Of a stretch of 8,915 bases of DNA, positions 1-6,311 are shown one piece after another. Source of the stretch: Acidimicrobiales bacterium (GTDB lineage Bacteria > Actinomycetota > Acidimicrobiia > Acidimicrobiales > SHLQ01); NCBI GenBank assembly GCA_013002375.1, contig JABDJW010000184.1, positions 1-8,915 on the forward strand. Reading direction: 5' to 3'. Numbering within the stretch: position 1 is the stretch's first letter; each line of letters starts with the position of its first letter. Position numbers and translations under genes: made by a program. The notes under the pieces are model-generated. The model worked only from the letters and a program-made list of their open reading frames with translations. It did no database searches and had not been told where the DNA came from.

Positions 1-653
1 TCGCCCTCGTCGGCGGCAATGGCGCCGGAAAGTCGACCTTGGTGCACACGCTTTCGGGGGCCCATGCCGCCGACTCCGGCGAGATCTTGATCAACGGCGA
101 GCCCGTCGTGATCCACAATCCCCGCGACGCCCGGAACCACGGGGTCGAAGTGATCTACCAGAAGCTCGCCCTGGCCGACAACGTCGACGCGGCGGCAAAC
201 GTGTTCCTCGGGCGCGAACTGCGAACCCGCACCGGTGCGCTCGACGACGAGGCCATGGCCTCGGCCACACAGAAGGTCATGCGACGCCTCAACCCGCGGT
301 TCAAGAACCTCAAGACGGCGGTCCAGTCCTTGTCCGGTGGTCAGCGCCAGTCGGTCGCGATCGCTCGCGCCGTGTATTTCAACGCCAAGATCTTGATCAT
401 GGACGAGCCAACCGCGGCGCTCGGTCCGGCCGAGACCGAGCAGGTGCGCGACCTGATCGGGCAGCTGCAGGAGGAAGGCATCGGTATCTTCTTGATCAGC
501 CACGACATCCACGACGTGTTCGATCTGGCCGATCGGATCAGCGTCATGCTCCAGGGCAAGCTCGTCGGGACGGTGAACAAGCAGGATGTGACCACGGACG
601 AAGTCTTGGCGATGATCATCGCCGGGAAGCAGCCGGAGCCGCGGGCTGGGTGA
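1..653 (+). CDS. Sugar ABC transporter ATP-binding protein, FrcA-like (5' end outside window)
   Basis: This is the nucleotide-binding subunit of a carbohydrate importer; it hydrolyses ATP on the cytoplasmic face of the membrane to drive uptake of a monosaccharide or polyol. The open frame runs in from the left edge (first full codon at 3). Visible in order are the Walker A motif GGNGAGKST (nt 12-38), a Q-loop in VIYQKLALADN (about nt 150-180), the ABC signature LSGGQRQ (nt 330-350), Walker B ILIMDEPTAAL (from nt 390) and the H-loop LISHD (His codon at nt 501). Only one ATPase domain follows the visible Walker A before the stop, so it resembles single-domain FrcA-type proteins, although a second domain upstream cannot be excluded from this fragment. 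The AAANVFLGRE segment is typical of sugar ABC ATPases. Its stop overlaps the next start by 4 bp, implying translational coupling. The permease and binding protein must lie outside the window. The exact substrate cannot be told. Confidence 0.93.
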   Translation, partial: ALVGGNGAGKSTLVHTLSGAHAADSGEILINGEPVVIHNPRDARNHGVEVIYQKLALADNVDAAANVFLGRELRTRTGALDDEAMASATQKVMRRLNPRFKNLKTAVQSLSGGQRQSVAIARAVYFNAKILIMDEPTAALGPAETEQVRDLIGQLQEEGIGIFLISHDIHDVFDLADRISVMLQGKLVGTVNKQDVTTDEVLAMIIAGKQPEPRAG

Positions 654-1702
654 CAGCTTCGTCGGATTCCGCCCGGCTGGATTCTTCTGACCCGATTCGG
701 TTCGTGGTGGTCGGCGTCGAGCACCTGCATGCGTTCGAACTGGTCGGCGGACTCGTCGAGGCCGGAGCGGTCGAGGTCGGCCACTGGAGCGCGCCGGGGC
801 CGCTCACCGATCTGTACCGCGGCTGGAGGCCGGATTCGGCATCGCTGGATCACGACCAGGCCCTCGCCGCCGGAGCGGATCTGGTCGTGGTGGCCGGCGT
901 GCCGAACGAGCGGGCCGGCCATGCTGCCGCCGCGCTACGAGCCGGAGCGTCGGTGTTGTCCGACAAACCGGGGGTGACCACGCACGATCAGCTCGACGCG
1001 GTGCTCGAAGCCGAACGAGGTCATGCAGGCCGCTGGTGGGTCCTGTTCTCGGAGCGGTTCGGCAACCGAGCCGTGCTCGAAGCTGTTCGGCGGGTGCACG
1101 ACGGCGCGATCGGACGGATCGTGGACGTCGTCGGTCTCGGGCCGCACACGCTCGCCGCCGATCAGCGCCCGCCCTGGTTCTGGTCGCCCGAGACCTCCGG
1201 CGGCATCCTGGGTGACCTGGCCACCCACCAGATCGATCAGTTCTGCGCCCTGGTCGATCCCGACGGCGCCGCCGACATCACGGTGACGTCGTCGAGCGTC
1301 GGCAACGTGTCGTGCCCGGATCATCCGGCGATGCAGGACATCGGCCGGCTCACCCTGGCCGGCGCGGGTGCGGTCGGTGCGCACCGGGTCGACTACCTGA
1401 CCGCAGCCGGGCTCGATTCTTGGGGAGATTGTCGCCTGCTCATCACCGGCACCGAAGGCTCGCTCGAGGTGCGGGCCAATGTGGACCCGGGTGGTGCCGA
1501 AGGCGGCGAGCATCTCATCCAGGTCGACGCATCGGGCACCACCCGGATCGACACTTCCGGCGTCACGATCGACTGGGCCGATCGCCTCCTGGCCGACGTC
1601 CGCAGCGGCACCGACATCCTGGTCTCGCCAGCGCACGTCGAACGGGTGTGCCGCCTGGCGCTCGACGCCCAATCGCGAGCTACGCCATGGGCGGGTTCGT
1701 AG
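650..1702 (+). CDS. Gfo/Idh/MocA family oxidoreductase
   Basis: A predicted NAD(P)-dependent sugar or polyol dehydrogenase of 350 residues, the usual length for the family. An N-terminal Rossmann-like part covers about residues 16-125. It contains the DKP motif at 105-107, the equivalent of the family EKP whose Lys is catalytic. The C-terminal alpha/beta part carries GGILGDLATH at 184-193, which matches the conserved GGxxxDxxxH signature with Asp189 and His193. The nucleotide-binding loop near residues 20-30 reads VVGVEHLHAF and lacks the usual GxGxxG glycines, so cofactor binding may be altered. The GTG start overlaps the stop of the upstream ABC ATPase (GTGA) and a weak GGAG lies about 11 bases upstream. 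The coupling suggests that it oxidises the imported sugar or a derivative. Its 3' end overlaps the convergent desaturase gene by 23 bp. The family is secure; the substrate is unknown. Confidence 0.88.
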   Translation: MTASSDSARLDSSDPIRFVVVGVEHLHAFELVGGLVEAGAVEVGHWSAPGPLTDLYRGWRPDSASLDHDQALAAGADLVVVAGVPNERAGHAAAALRAGASVLSDKPGVTTHDQLDAVLEAERGHAGRWWVLFSERFGNRAVLEAVRRVHDGAIGRIVDVVGLGPHTLAADQRPPWFWSPETSGGILGDLATHQIDQFCALVDPDGAADITVTSSSVGNVSCPDHPAMQDIGRLTLAGAGAVGAHRVDYLTAAGLDSWGDCRLLITGTEGSLEVRANVDPGGAEGGEHLIQVDASGTTRIDTSGVTIDWADRLLADVRSGTDILVSPAHVERVCRLALDAQSRATPWAGS

Positions 1703-2777
1703 CGGCTGCGTAGGGCAGCCACTCGTGGTTGTCGAAGTCGTAGAGCTTGCAGGTCCTCGTGGCCCGGAAGTAGTCGCGCAGGCGGAGCTTGCGATCGATC
1801 ACCCGATCGGGGAACGCCGCTTTGATGGCTTCGGCCGCGCCGGCCAGGTGGTAGCACGGGATGCGCATGTCGACGTGGTGGGGCGTGTGGATGAAGATCG
1901 AGTGGAAGAACAGATCCCAGAACTTGGGGATGCGCAGGATCGTCGTGCCCTCGAGTTGCCCGGCGACCTTGGTCCATTCGTGGCGGTGATACCACTTGAT
2001 GTCCGGGTCGATGTGGTGCACGTACACGGTCCAGCCGATGATCCACATGAACAACATGGCCGGCACCACCAGCACCTCGGTGATGAGCCACAACGCACCG
2101 ACGACGTCACCGGAGGCCAGGCCGCCCAGGAACGCCATCCCGACGGCTGCGCCGAGCAGGGTGATGTACAGCAATCGGGCGTCGCGGCGGATGCCCTTGG
2201 CGAAGCGGGGCGGGGGATCGGTCAGGCGGATCATCTTCGTCCACCACACGTCGCGGGTGTAGTAGGCGCCGGCGCCGAACATCGACCACTCCAGGCGGTG
2301 GCGAAGCTTCTTCAGCGCGCCGAGCCGGCGGTAGTCGTCGACCGTGAGCGGATGCCAGACGAAGTCCATGTTCTGCTTCACGGTGTGCCCATGGTGGATT
2401 CGGTTGTGGCCGAGCACCCACGCCTCGTAGTTGTGCAGCGAGGGAAGGAACAACAGCCGGCCCAGGAACCCGTTGAGTCGGTTGTTGTCGGTGAGCGTGC
2501 CGTGCGCCGCATCGTGGCCGGCCACGAACATGGCGGCGACGGCGAACCCGGCAACAGCCCAGAACAGCAGGGTGGCCCACCAGCTGTGGGTGAGGATCAA
2601 GCCGGTGACGGCACCGCCATAGATCGCGATGTCGCGGCCGGCAATGGCCAGACCGCGGGCGGTGGAACGCTGACGGAACTCGGCCGGGACGGTCGATATG
2701 ACGTCCCGGAGGGTGAGCGCGGGCGGGGTTGGCATCGCGGTGGCGACCGGCGTGGGGGGCGGAGCAAGATCAGTCAT
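1680..2777 (-). CDS. Membrane fatty acid desaturase (DesA/omega-6-like)
   Basis: An integral-membrane di-iron desaturase that would introduce a double bond into acyl chains using O2 and an electron donor. The 365-residue protein shows the three histidine boxes in order: HDAAH (88-92), HNRIHH (124-129) and HTPHH (297-301). Hydrophobic segments lie at about 52-86 and 203-255, flanking the second box as in the membrane-FADS fold. Length and box spacing match acyl-lipid delta-12/omega-6-type enzymes, but regiospecificity and substrate (including carotenoid-type substrates) cannot be read from sequence. I chose the ATG at 2777; a TTG nine codons upstream (2804) is in frame but has no better ribosome-binding site. 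Neither start has a clear Shine-Dalgarno sequence. The gene is transcribed divergently from the lipoprotein gene at 2921 and converges on, and overlaps, the oxidoreductase gene. Confidence 0.9.
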   Translation of the reverse strand: MTDLAPPPTPVATAMPTPPALTLRDVISTVPAEFRQRSTARGLAIAGRDIAIYGGAVTGLILTHSWWATLLFWAVAGFAVAAMFVAGHDAAHGTLTDNNRLNGFLGRLLFLPSLHNYEAWVLGHNRIHHGHTVKQNMDFVWHPLTVDDYRRLGALKKLRHRLEWSMFGAGAYYTRDVWWTKMIRLTDPPPRFAKGIRRDARLLYITLLGAAVGMAFLGGLASGDVVGALWLITEVLVVPAMLFMWIIGWTVYVHHIDPDIKWYHRHEWTKVAGQLEGTTILRIPKFWDLFFHSIFIHTPHHVDMRIPCYHLAGAAEAIKAAFPDRVIDRKLRLRDYFRATRTCKLYDFDNHEWLPYAAATNPPMA

Positions 2778-2820
2778 CCAAGGTGAGACTCGGCGCGACG
2801 GCAATGGGTTACCAAAAAGT

Positions 2821-2847
2821 TCGTGCCGGCCCGCCGTCGTGGCACGA
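2821..2847. repeat. Inverted repeat, 7-bp perfect arms
   Basis: TCGTGCC (2821-2827) and GGCACGA (2841-2847) are perfect reverse complements separated by 13 bases. The site lies 44 bp upstream of the desaturase ATG and 74 bp upstream of the lipoprotein start, so it could be an operator for either gene. It could equally form an RNA hairpin. Confidence 0.5.
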
Positions 2848-2887
2848 GATGACCAAGGCCTCTGGCTGGGTGAGGCCGCTGGTCGTC
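2848..2887 (+). repeat. Inverted repeat / strong predicted hairpin upstream of the lipoprotein gene
   Basis: GATGACCA (2848-2855) pairs with TGGTCGTC (2880-2887) with one G-T wobble, and GGCCTC (2857-2862) pairs with GAGGCC (2872-2877). A small internal loop (A opposite GC) lies between the helices and the apical loop has 9 bases. That gives 14 base pairs counted by eye. It begins one base after the preceding inverted repeat ends and stops 33 bases before the GTG at 2921. No T-run follows, so it does not look like an intrinsic terminator. Confidence 0.5.
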
Positions 2888-2909
2888 ACGATGCAGGTCG
2901 GACTGAGCT

Positions 2910-2916
2910 AGGAGGG
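2910..2916 (+). promoter_or_regulatory. Strong Shine-Dalgarno for the lipoprotein
   Basis: AGGAGGG sits 4 bases before the GTG at 2921. It is the best ribosome-binding site in the window and fixes the start of this gene. Confidence 0.75.
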
Positions 2917-2920
2917 CTGC

Positions 2921-3760
2921 GTGGCCCGCTTCTTGTTTGTATTGATTGTGGTGGCCGTTGTTTCGGCCGGTTGCGGGAGCGACTTCGAAGAAGCAGCTGT
3001 GGCACTGGAGCGCAACGATCACGGTTGGCTGGTTTCGATCGATCCGGACGAGAAGTTCGACATCGGTCTGGTCGGCAATGCCCTGTATCCCGAAGCTCGG
3101 TGGCAGCTCAGCAACTCTGACCCCAGGATCGTGGCGCTCGACGGCGAGGAGCACGAGGAGCTGGGCCAAGATCGCGACGATCTGACCGGCGACCAGCGGC
3201 CAACCGTCTCCATCTTTCACTTCTCTGGTGTTGAGCTCGGTGAGACAGCGTTGGCGTTTGAGCTACTCGTCGATGGCGAACGGGTGGCTGTGGCCGAGTA
3301 CACGATCGCGGTGGTGGACGAAGCCTGCGTTGTCGATATCGGCATCGTCGCCAATCGGTGCGGCCGTACCATCGTTGACCAACCCCAGGCGCTGACCGAA
3401 CTCGACCATGGCTACCTCGTGGCGCTCGAACCAGGCGACACGCTCGACGTGATGCTCACTGGCAACCCGCAGTACCCCGCTGCGGTTTGGCACGCCGATG
3501 AGGTTGACGCTTCTGTCGTCAACCTGCGGGGCCCGATGCATGTCCCGGCGAGCAGGCAACCAGGTGACTGGGATCCCGGTAGCGAGGCCGCGTTTTTGCC
3601 GAAGTGGACCTTCACCATCGACGCGGCCGAGTTGGGTCGCTCACGTCTCGTGTTCGACCTTCTGGTCGATGGCCGGCGTGTCGACCTCTACTCGGTCACC
3701 ATCGACGTTGTCGAGGACGCGTGTGCCGTGCCGAGCAATCAGAGTTCCTGTCGTTCTTGA
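2921..3760 (+). CDS. Putative lipoprotein with two chagasin-like (I42-type) domains
   Basis: A 279-residue exported protein. Residues 1-17 form a signal peptide (charged Arg3, then a hydrophobic stretch) ending in SAGC, so Cys18 is the likely lipidated residue, though Ser rather than Leu/Val at -3 makes the lipobox imperfect. The mature part is an internal duplication, about 29-138 and 158-270. DIGLVGNALYPEARW (47-61) aligns with DVMLTGNPQYPAAVW (176-190), and ELGETALAFELLVDG (105-119) aligns with ELGRSRLVFDLLVDG (237-251). Each copy ends in a DEAC or EDAC segment. The pattern L-x-GNPxxPxxxW, then a beta segment, then GxxxLxFxLLVDG resembles inhibitor family I42 (chagasin), in which an NPTTGYxW loop enters the target cysteine protease. 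The loop here is divergent (NPQYP, NALYP), so protease inhibition is inference. T-ending codons look commoner than in neighbouring genes. It ends one base before the convergent toroid gene. Confidence 0.72.
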   Translation: MARFLFVLIVVAVVSAGCGSDFEEAAVALERNDHGWLVSIDPDEKFDIGLVGNALYPEARWQLSNSDPRIVALDGEEHEELGQDRDDLTGDQRPTVSIFHFSGVELGETALAFELLVDGERVAVAEYTIAVVDEACVVDIGIVANRCGRTIVDQPQALTELDHGYLVALEPGDTLDVMLTGNPQYPAAVWHADEVDASVVNLRGPMHVPASRQPGDWDPGSEAAFLPKWTFTIDAAELGRSRLVFDLLVDGRRVDLYSVTIDVVEDACAVPSNQSSCRS

Positions 3761-3761
3761 G

Positions 3762-4736
3762 TCAGCGACGCTCCGGCTCAGCGCTGCGAGCCTGCTCGGC
3801 CCAGCGTCGGACCCGCAAGGCCCGCAACGTGTTCCAACGGCTGGGCCGACCGGTCCTTTCCATGTCGAACCAAACCTTGCCGGAGTGCTTGTTCTGGACT
3901 GGCCACGCGCCGTCACGGCGTCGACGTTGGTCGAGGAGGTCGAGCGCATCCTGGTAGCGGTCGTCCCAGGGTGCGTTGGTGTTCTGGAAATGATCGAGGC
4001 CGCGCAGCACGTCGTAGTGCCACCGGGGTGGGAACGACAGCTTGGTGAACGCCGGGTGGGCGATGGTGCCGTGACGGTGGGACTGGTAGAGCCGATGAGT
4101 GAGGAAGAACTCCCGTCCTTTGTCCATGGCAAGGCCGATCCCCTCGCTCGCCGGGCGCCGCGGGGCCGCTTCGGCCAGCGCTTCCAGGGCCAGGATCGAG
4201 GTGTGGAACGAACTGTGCTGATCGCCGAAGCGAACCGTTCGACAGTTCCATCCGCCATCGGCCAACTGATTGGCCAAGAGCCACCGATGCGCGGCATCGA
4301 CCCGGGGTTCGTCGTACCCGAAATAGTGAGCCAGGGTCAGGTACATCGATGTCGCACACGCTTCGGGCGCGTCGATCGAGATCGCTGGGGTCAATCCACC
4401 GTCGAAGTAGCGCGCACCGTCCCAGATCTGTTTCAGCCCTCGGAGCGCGGCTGGGTGACCGGGTTGAAGTCCGCAGTGTCGCAGCAGGAGCAAGGTGTAG
4501 GTCGTCGAGATCCATTTCGGGCCGTAGAGGCCGCCACCCCACATTCCGTTGGGGTCTTGGCGATCGAGCAGTCTGCGGCCCCACCCGGCGGAGGCGACCA
4601 GCGCCCGTTCGGCGTCGATCTCGGCGGGGGAGGTGTCGAGCAGGTCGCGCAAGGTCTGCCACCGAATCGCCGGATCGCCCTCCAACAGCCACTCGACGCA
4701 ACGTCCTGGTGTCGGGGACGATTGGGATTGCGTCAT
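3762..4736 (-). CDS. Alpha/alpha-toroid protein with prenyltransferase/squalene-oxidase-like repeats
   Basis: A predicted soluble, cytoplasmic protein of 324 residues. It has an N-terminal helical WLLEGDPAIRWQTLRDLL segment (16-33) and repeated helix-turn units with QW-like motifs: LLDRQDPNGMWGG (56-68), LLANQLADGGWNC (153-165) and LLDQRRRRDGAWPV (267-280). This is the pattern of the alpha/alpha-barrel of terpene cyclases and protein prenyltransferase beta subunits. It is about half the length of squalene-hopene cyclase and has no DXDD catalytic motif, so cyclase activity is unlikely; a binding or as yet undefined enzymatic role is possible. The ATG at 4736 was chosen because any longer frame would overlap the upstream gene. 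GAAGGAG (4751-4757) lies 14 bases upstream, unusually far. It follows the neocarzinostatin-like gene on the same strand after 53 bp and may be co-transcribed. The precise function is unknown. Confidence 0.75.
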   Translation of the reverse strand: MTQSQSSPTPGRCVEWLLEGDPAIRWQTLRDLLDTSPAEIDAERALVASAGWGRRLLDRQDPNGMWGGGLYGPKWISTTYTLLLLRHCGLQPGHPAALRGLKQIWDGARYFDGGLTPAISIDAPEACATSMYLTLAHYFGYDEPRVDAAHRWLLANQLADGGWNCRTVRFGDQHSSFHTSILALEALAEAAPRRPASEGIGLAMDKGREFFLTHRLYQSHRHGTIAHPAFTKLSFPPRWHYDVLRGLDHFQNTNAPWDDRYQDALDLLDQRRRRDGAWPVQNKHSGKVWFDMERTGRPSRWNTLRALRVRRWAEQARSAEPERR

Positions 4737-4789
4737 GCCAGCAAGTCTGGCTCCTTCACCGCCTTGCGAGCAGGGTCCTGGGTCCCGAT

Positions 4790-6256
4790 TCAGTTGGTCA
4801 GATTTGCCTCGGTCGCGGCGAGTGTCGTGGTCTGGAAGGCAAGGTCGATCGAACGCACCCGGACCACCGCGGGCCCGGGCACCAGTCCTTCGCCGCCGAG
4901 AAGGAAGGTGACCTCGACGGGCGGCTGGTTGCACGGGGGTACGAAGAACAACGCGGCATCGCTCGGGCCGAGCTCGACCACCGCGAACCGACCGTCGAGC
5001 TGCGCGACCTCGACCTGCAGGAACCCGATCACGTCAGGGCCGGTGCACTCGTAGGTGAACGTGATCGAACCGGGGGTCGCCTCCATCACCTCGACCGTTG
5101 CGTCCAGGTCGTCGGGGATCCGCAGCGGCTCCGGCAGGACCTCGACCGGCACCCAGGCCGTCGACTTGAAGTAGTCGGCTCGTTGCGGTGACGTGCCGGG
5201 AGGACCGAACGCGAAGAGATACAGCGCGGCCCGGCCGCGGACCAGGGCGCCGGTGGTGGGAACGATCACCAATTCGGGGCGGAGTTCGCCAGTGGCCGGG
5301 CAGACCTCGACCGTGCGGCCGTGCGCTGCGATCTCTTTCAACGGCGCGTTCTGCTCGGCCCGGCCCGACACGATGATGTTCTCGCCGGGCGGGCAGGCGA
5401 TCGGCACATCGACCAACAGGCCATCGGGATGGGTGCGGAGCCGCGGCGTGCCGATGCTCACTGCCTCGCCGGGGATGTTGAACCGGCGAGGCATTTTGCG
5501 GGCCTGGGCTTCGGTCAGGGTGAACGACTCGGTGGTTCTGGCTCGGATCGTGCTGCCGTCCACCGTGGCCGTGGATTCGATGGTGACGTCGACGTCGCCG
5601 GCCTCGAGCCCGCCGTTGCGGTCGTAGAGCAGAATCGAGAACCAGGCGACGCGATCGCAGTCGATCATGGTGTTGCCGCCCAAGCCAGTGATGCCCTGGA
5701 AGTGGGTCTGGCGGACCATCGCCACCAAGGTGACCGTGGTCGGGGTGGAGCAGCGGATCGCGCCCCGGACCCGGCCCCCGTTCACCCGGTTGATGTTCAC
5801 CCGCAGGCTGACCGGCGGCGCCGGGCCGTCGATGACGATCGGCTGGTACGCGATGTCGGCTGGGGTCTGCAGATCGACCGACGTTCCGACGCCGATCACG
5901 CACTGCCCCTCGATTTTGCAGTCGAGGCTCACATCGGGCAGGTCGAGCACCCGCTGGAGGGTGATGTCCTGGCTGTAGGTGCCGTCGGCGGCCGCCCGGT
6001 CGGTGCCCAACGAAACCGGTCGGCAGAAGCCGAGGGCGTCGATGACCGCGGTCGCGTCCAGAATCCGCCGATCGCAGACCGACGCACCGCCCACCGCACT
6101 CGGGGTGAGACCCGTGCCGGTGACGGTGACGACATCGCCTTCGGTGTAGGGCCCGGTCGGGCTCACCGTGACGGCCGGTTCGGCCGCTGCTGTGGTCGGT
6201 GCCGCGACCAGAAGCGACGCGAGCACGCTCGCGACCAACAGGATCTTCGGTACCAT
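4790..6256 (-). CDS. Secreted multi-domain protein with neocarzinostatin-like N-terminal domain
   Basis: A 488-residue exported protein. The signal peptide covers about residues 1-25 (Lys4, a hydrophobic core, then TTAAA-EP). Residues 26-145 resemble the neocarzinostatin immunoglobulin-like fold: VTVSPTGPYTEGDVVTVTGTGL at the start, Cys61/Cys78 and Cys113/Cys119 where family members have two disulfides, and an ADGTYSQDITLQR strand. Three further beta-rich modules follow at about 147-250, 267-375 and 386-475, each with one Cys pair (169/200, 288/319, 404/442) and a late G-x-A/D-x-V strand; the spacing is 31 residues in the first two. This pattern recalls Cys-pair repeat domains of secreted actinobacterial proteins. 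No catalytic motif, C-terminal anchor or sortase signal is seen, so it is probably released or cell-wall associated. The ATG is supported by AAAGGGGG 5 bases upstream. Binding of a small hydrophobic ligand is known for true neocarzinostatins but is untested inference here. Confidence 0.78.
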   Translation of the reverse strand: MVPKILLVASVLASLLVAAPTTAAAEPAVTVSPTGPYTEGDVVTVTGTGLTPSAVGGASVCDRRILDATAVIDALGFCRPVSLGTDRAAADGTYSQDITLQRVLDLPDVSLDCKIEGQCVIGVGTSVDLQTPADIAYQPIVIDGPAPPVSLRVNINRVNGGRVRGAIRCSTPTTVTLVAMVRQTHFQGITGLGGNTMIDCDRVAWFSILLYDRNGGLEAGDVDVTIESTATVDGSTIRARTTESFTLTEAQARKMPRRFNIPGEAVSIGTPRLRTHPDGLLVDVPIACPPGENIIVSGRAEQNAPLKEIAAHGRTVEVCPATGELRPELVIVPTTGALVRGRAALYLFAFGPPGTSPQRADYFKSTAWVPVEVLPEPLRIPDDLDATVEVMEATPGSITFTYECTGPDVIGFLQVEVAQLDGRFAVVELGPSDAALFFVPPCNQPPVEVTFLLGGEGLVPGPAVVRVRSIDLAFQTTTLAATEANLTN

Positions 6257-6267
6257 TTCGGCCCCCT

Positions 6268-6301
6268 TTGCCCGGATCGGGGAGGGTACTACGGTGGCTT
6301 G
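6268..6301 (+). promoter_or_regulatory. Candidate leaderless promoter of the PhyH-type oxygenase
   Basis: TTGCCC (6268-6273) and TACGGT (6290-6295) are 16 bases apart. TACGGT fits the actinobacterial TAnnnT -10 element and ends 6 bases before the ATG at 6302, so transcription would begin at or next to the start codon. The nearest GGAGGG (6281-6286) is 15 bases from the ATG, too far for a normal Shine-Dalgarno, which also favours a leaderless mRNA. Confidence 0.5.
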
Positions 6302-6311
6302 ATGCCGTCAG
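6283..6311 (-). promoter_or_regulatory. Candidate promoter of the neocarzinostatin-like gene
   Basis: Reading the minus strand, CTGACG (6311-6306) and TACCCT (6288-6283) are 17 bases apart. A start near 6276 would leave a leader of about 20 bases containing the AAAGGGGG ribosome-binding site (6269-6262). Its -35 element would lie inside the first codons of the divergent oxygenase gene. This was found by eye only. Confidence 0.4.

Larger units (their letters stand above)
2778..2920. other. Divergent intergenic region, desaturase / lipoprotein
   Basis: A 143-bp region from which two genes are read outwards. It is AT-richer near 2808-2820 (an A-run in ACCAAAAAGTT) and holds two adjacent inverted repeats at 2821-2847 and 2848-2887. 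I could not find a convincing -35/-10 pair for either gene. A short open frame crosses the region (2729-2911) but looks like a by-product of base composition, with no ribosome-binding site. Confidence 0.6.

Noticed and set aside
1479..2786. Long plus-strand open frame (435 codons) opposite the desaturase gene
   Set aside because: It is antisense to a gene with three intact histidine boxes, its translation is low-complexity and Gly/Val/Arg/Asp-rich, and it has no family motif or ribosome-binding site. This is a common artefact at high GC.
3762..4736. Calling the toroid protein a squalene-hopene cyclase
   Set aside because: It is about half the required length and has no DXDD motif.
4737..4934. 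66-residue N-terminal extension of the toroid protein
   Set aside because: It is Arg- and Pro-rich, overlaps the 3' end of the upstream gene and has no conserved content; the ATG at 4736 is preferred.
3498..5054. Long plus-strand open frame (518 codons) across the lipoprotein end and the toroid gene
   Set aside because: It crosses three well-supported genes in another frame or antisense, and the product has no recognisable domain.
5321..6301. Upstream extension of the PhyH oxygenase frame
   Set aside because: It is antisense to the neocarzinostatin-like gene and rich in Arg/Asp/Gly/Ala without structure; the family homology begins after the ATG at 6302.
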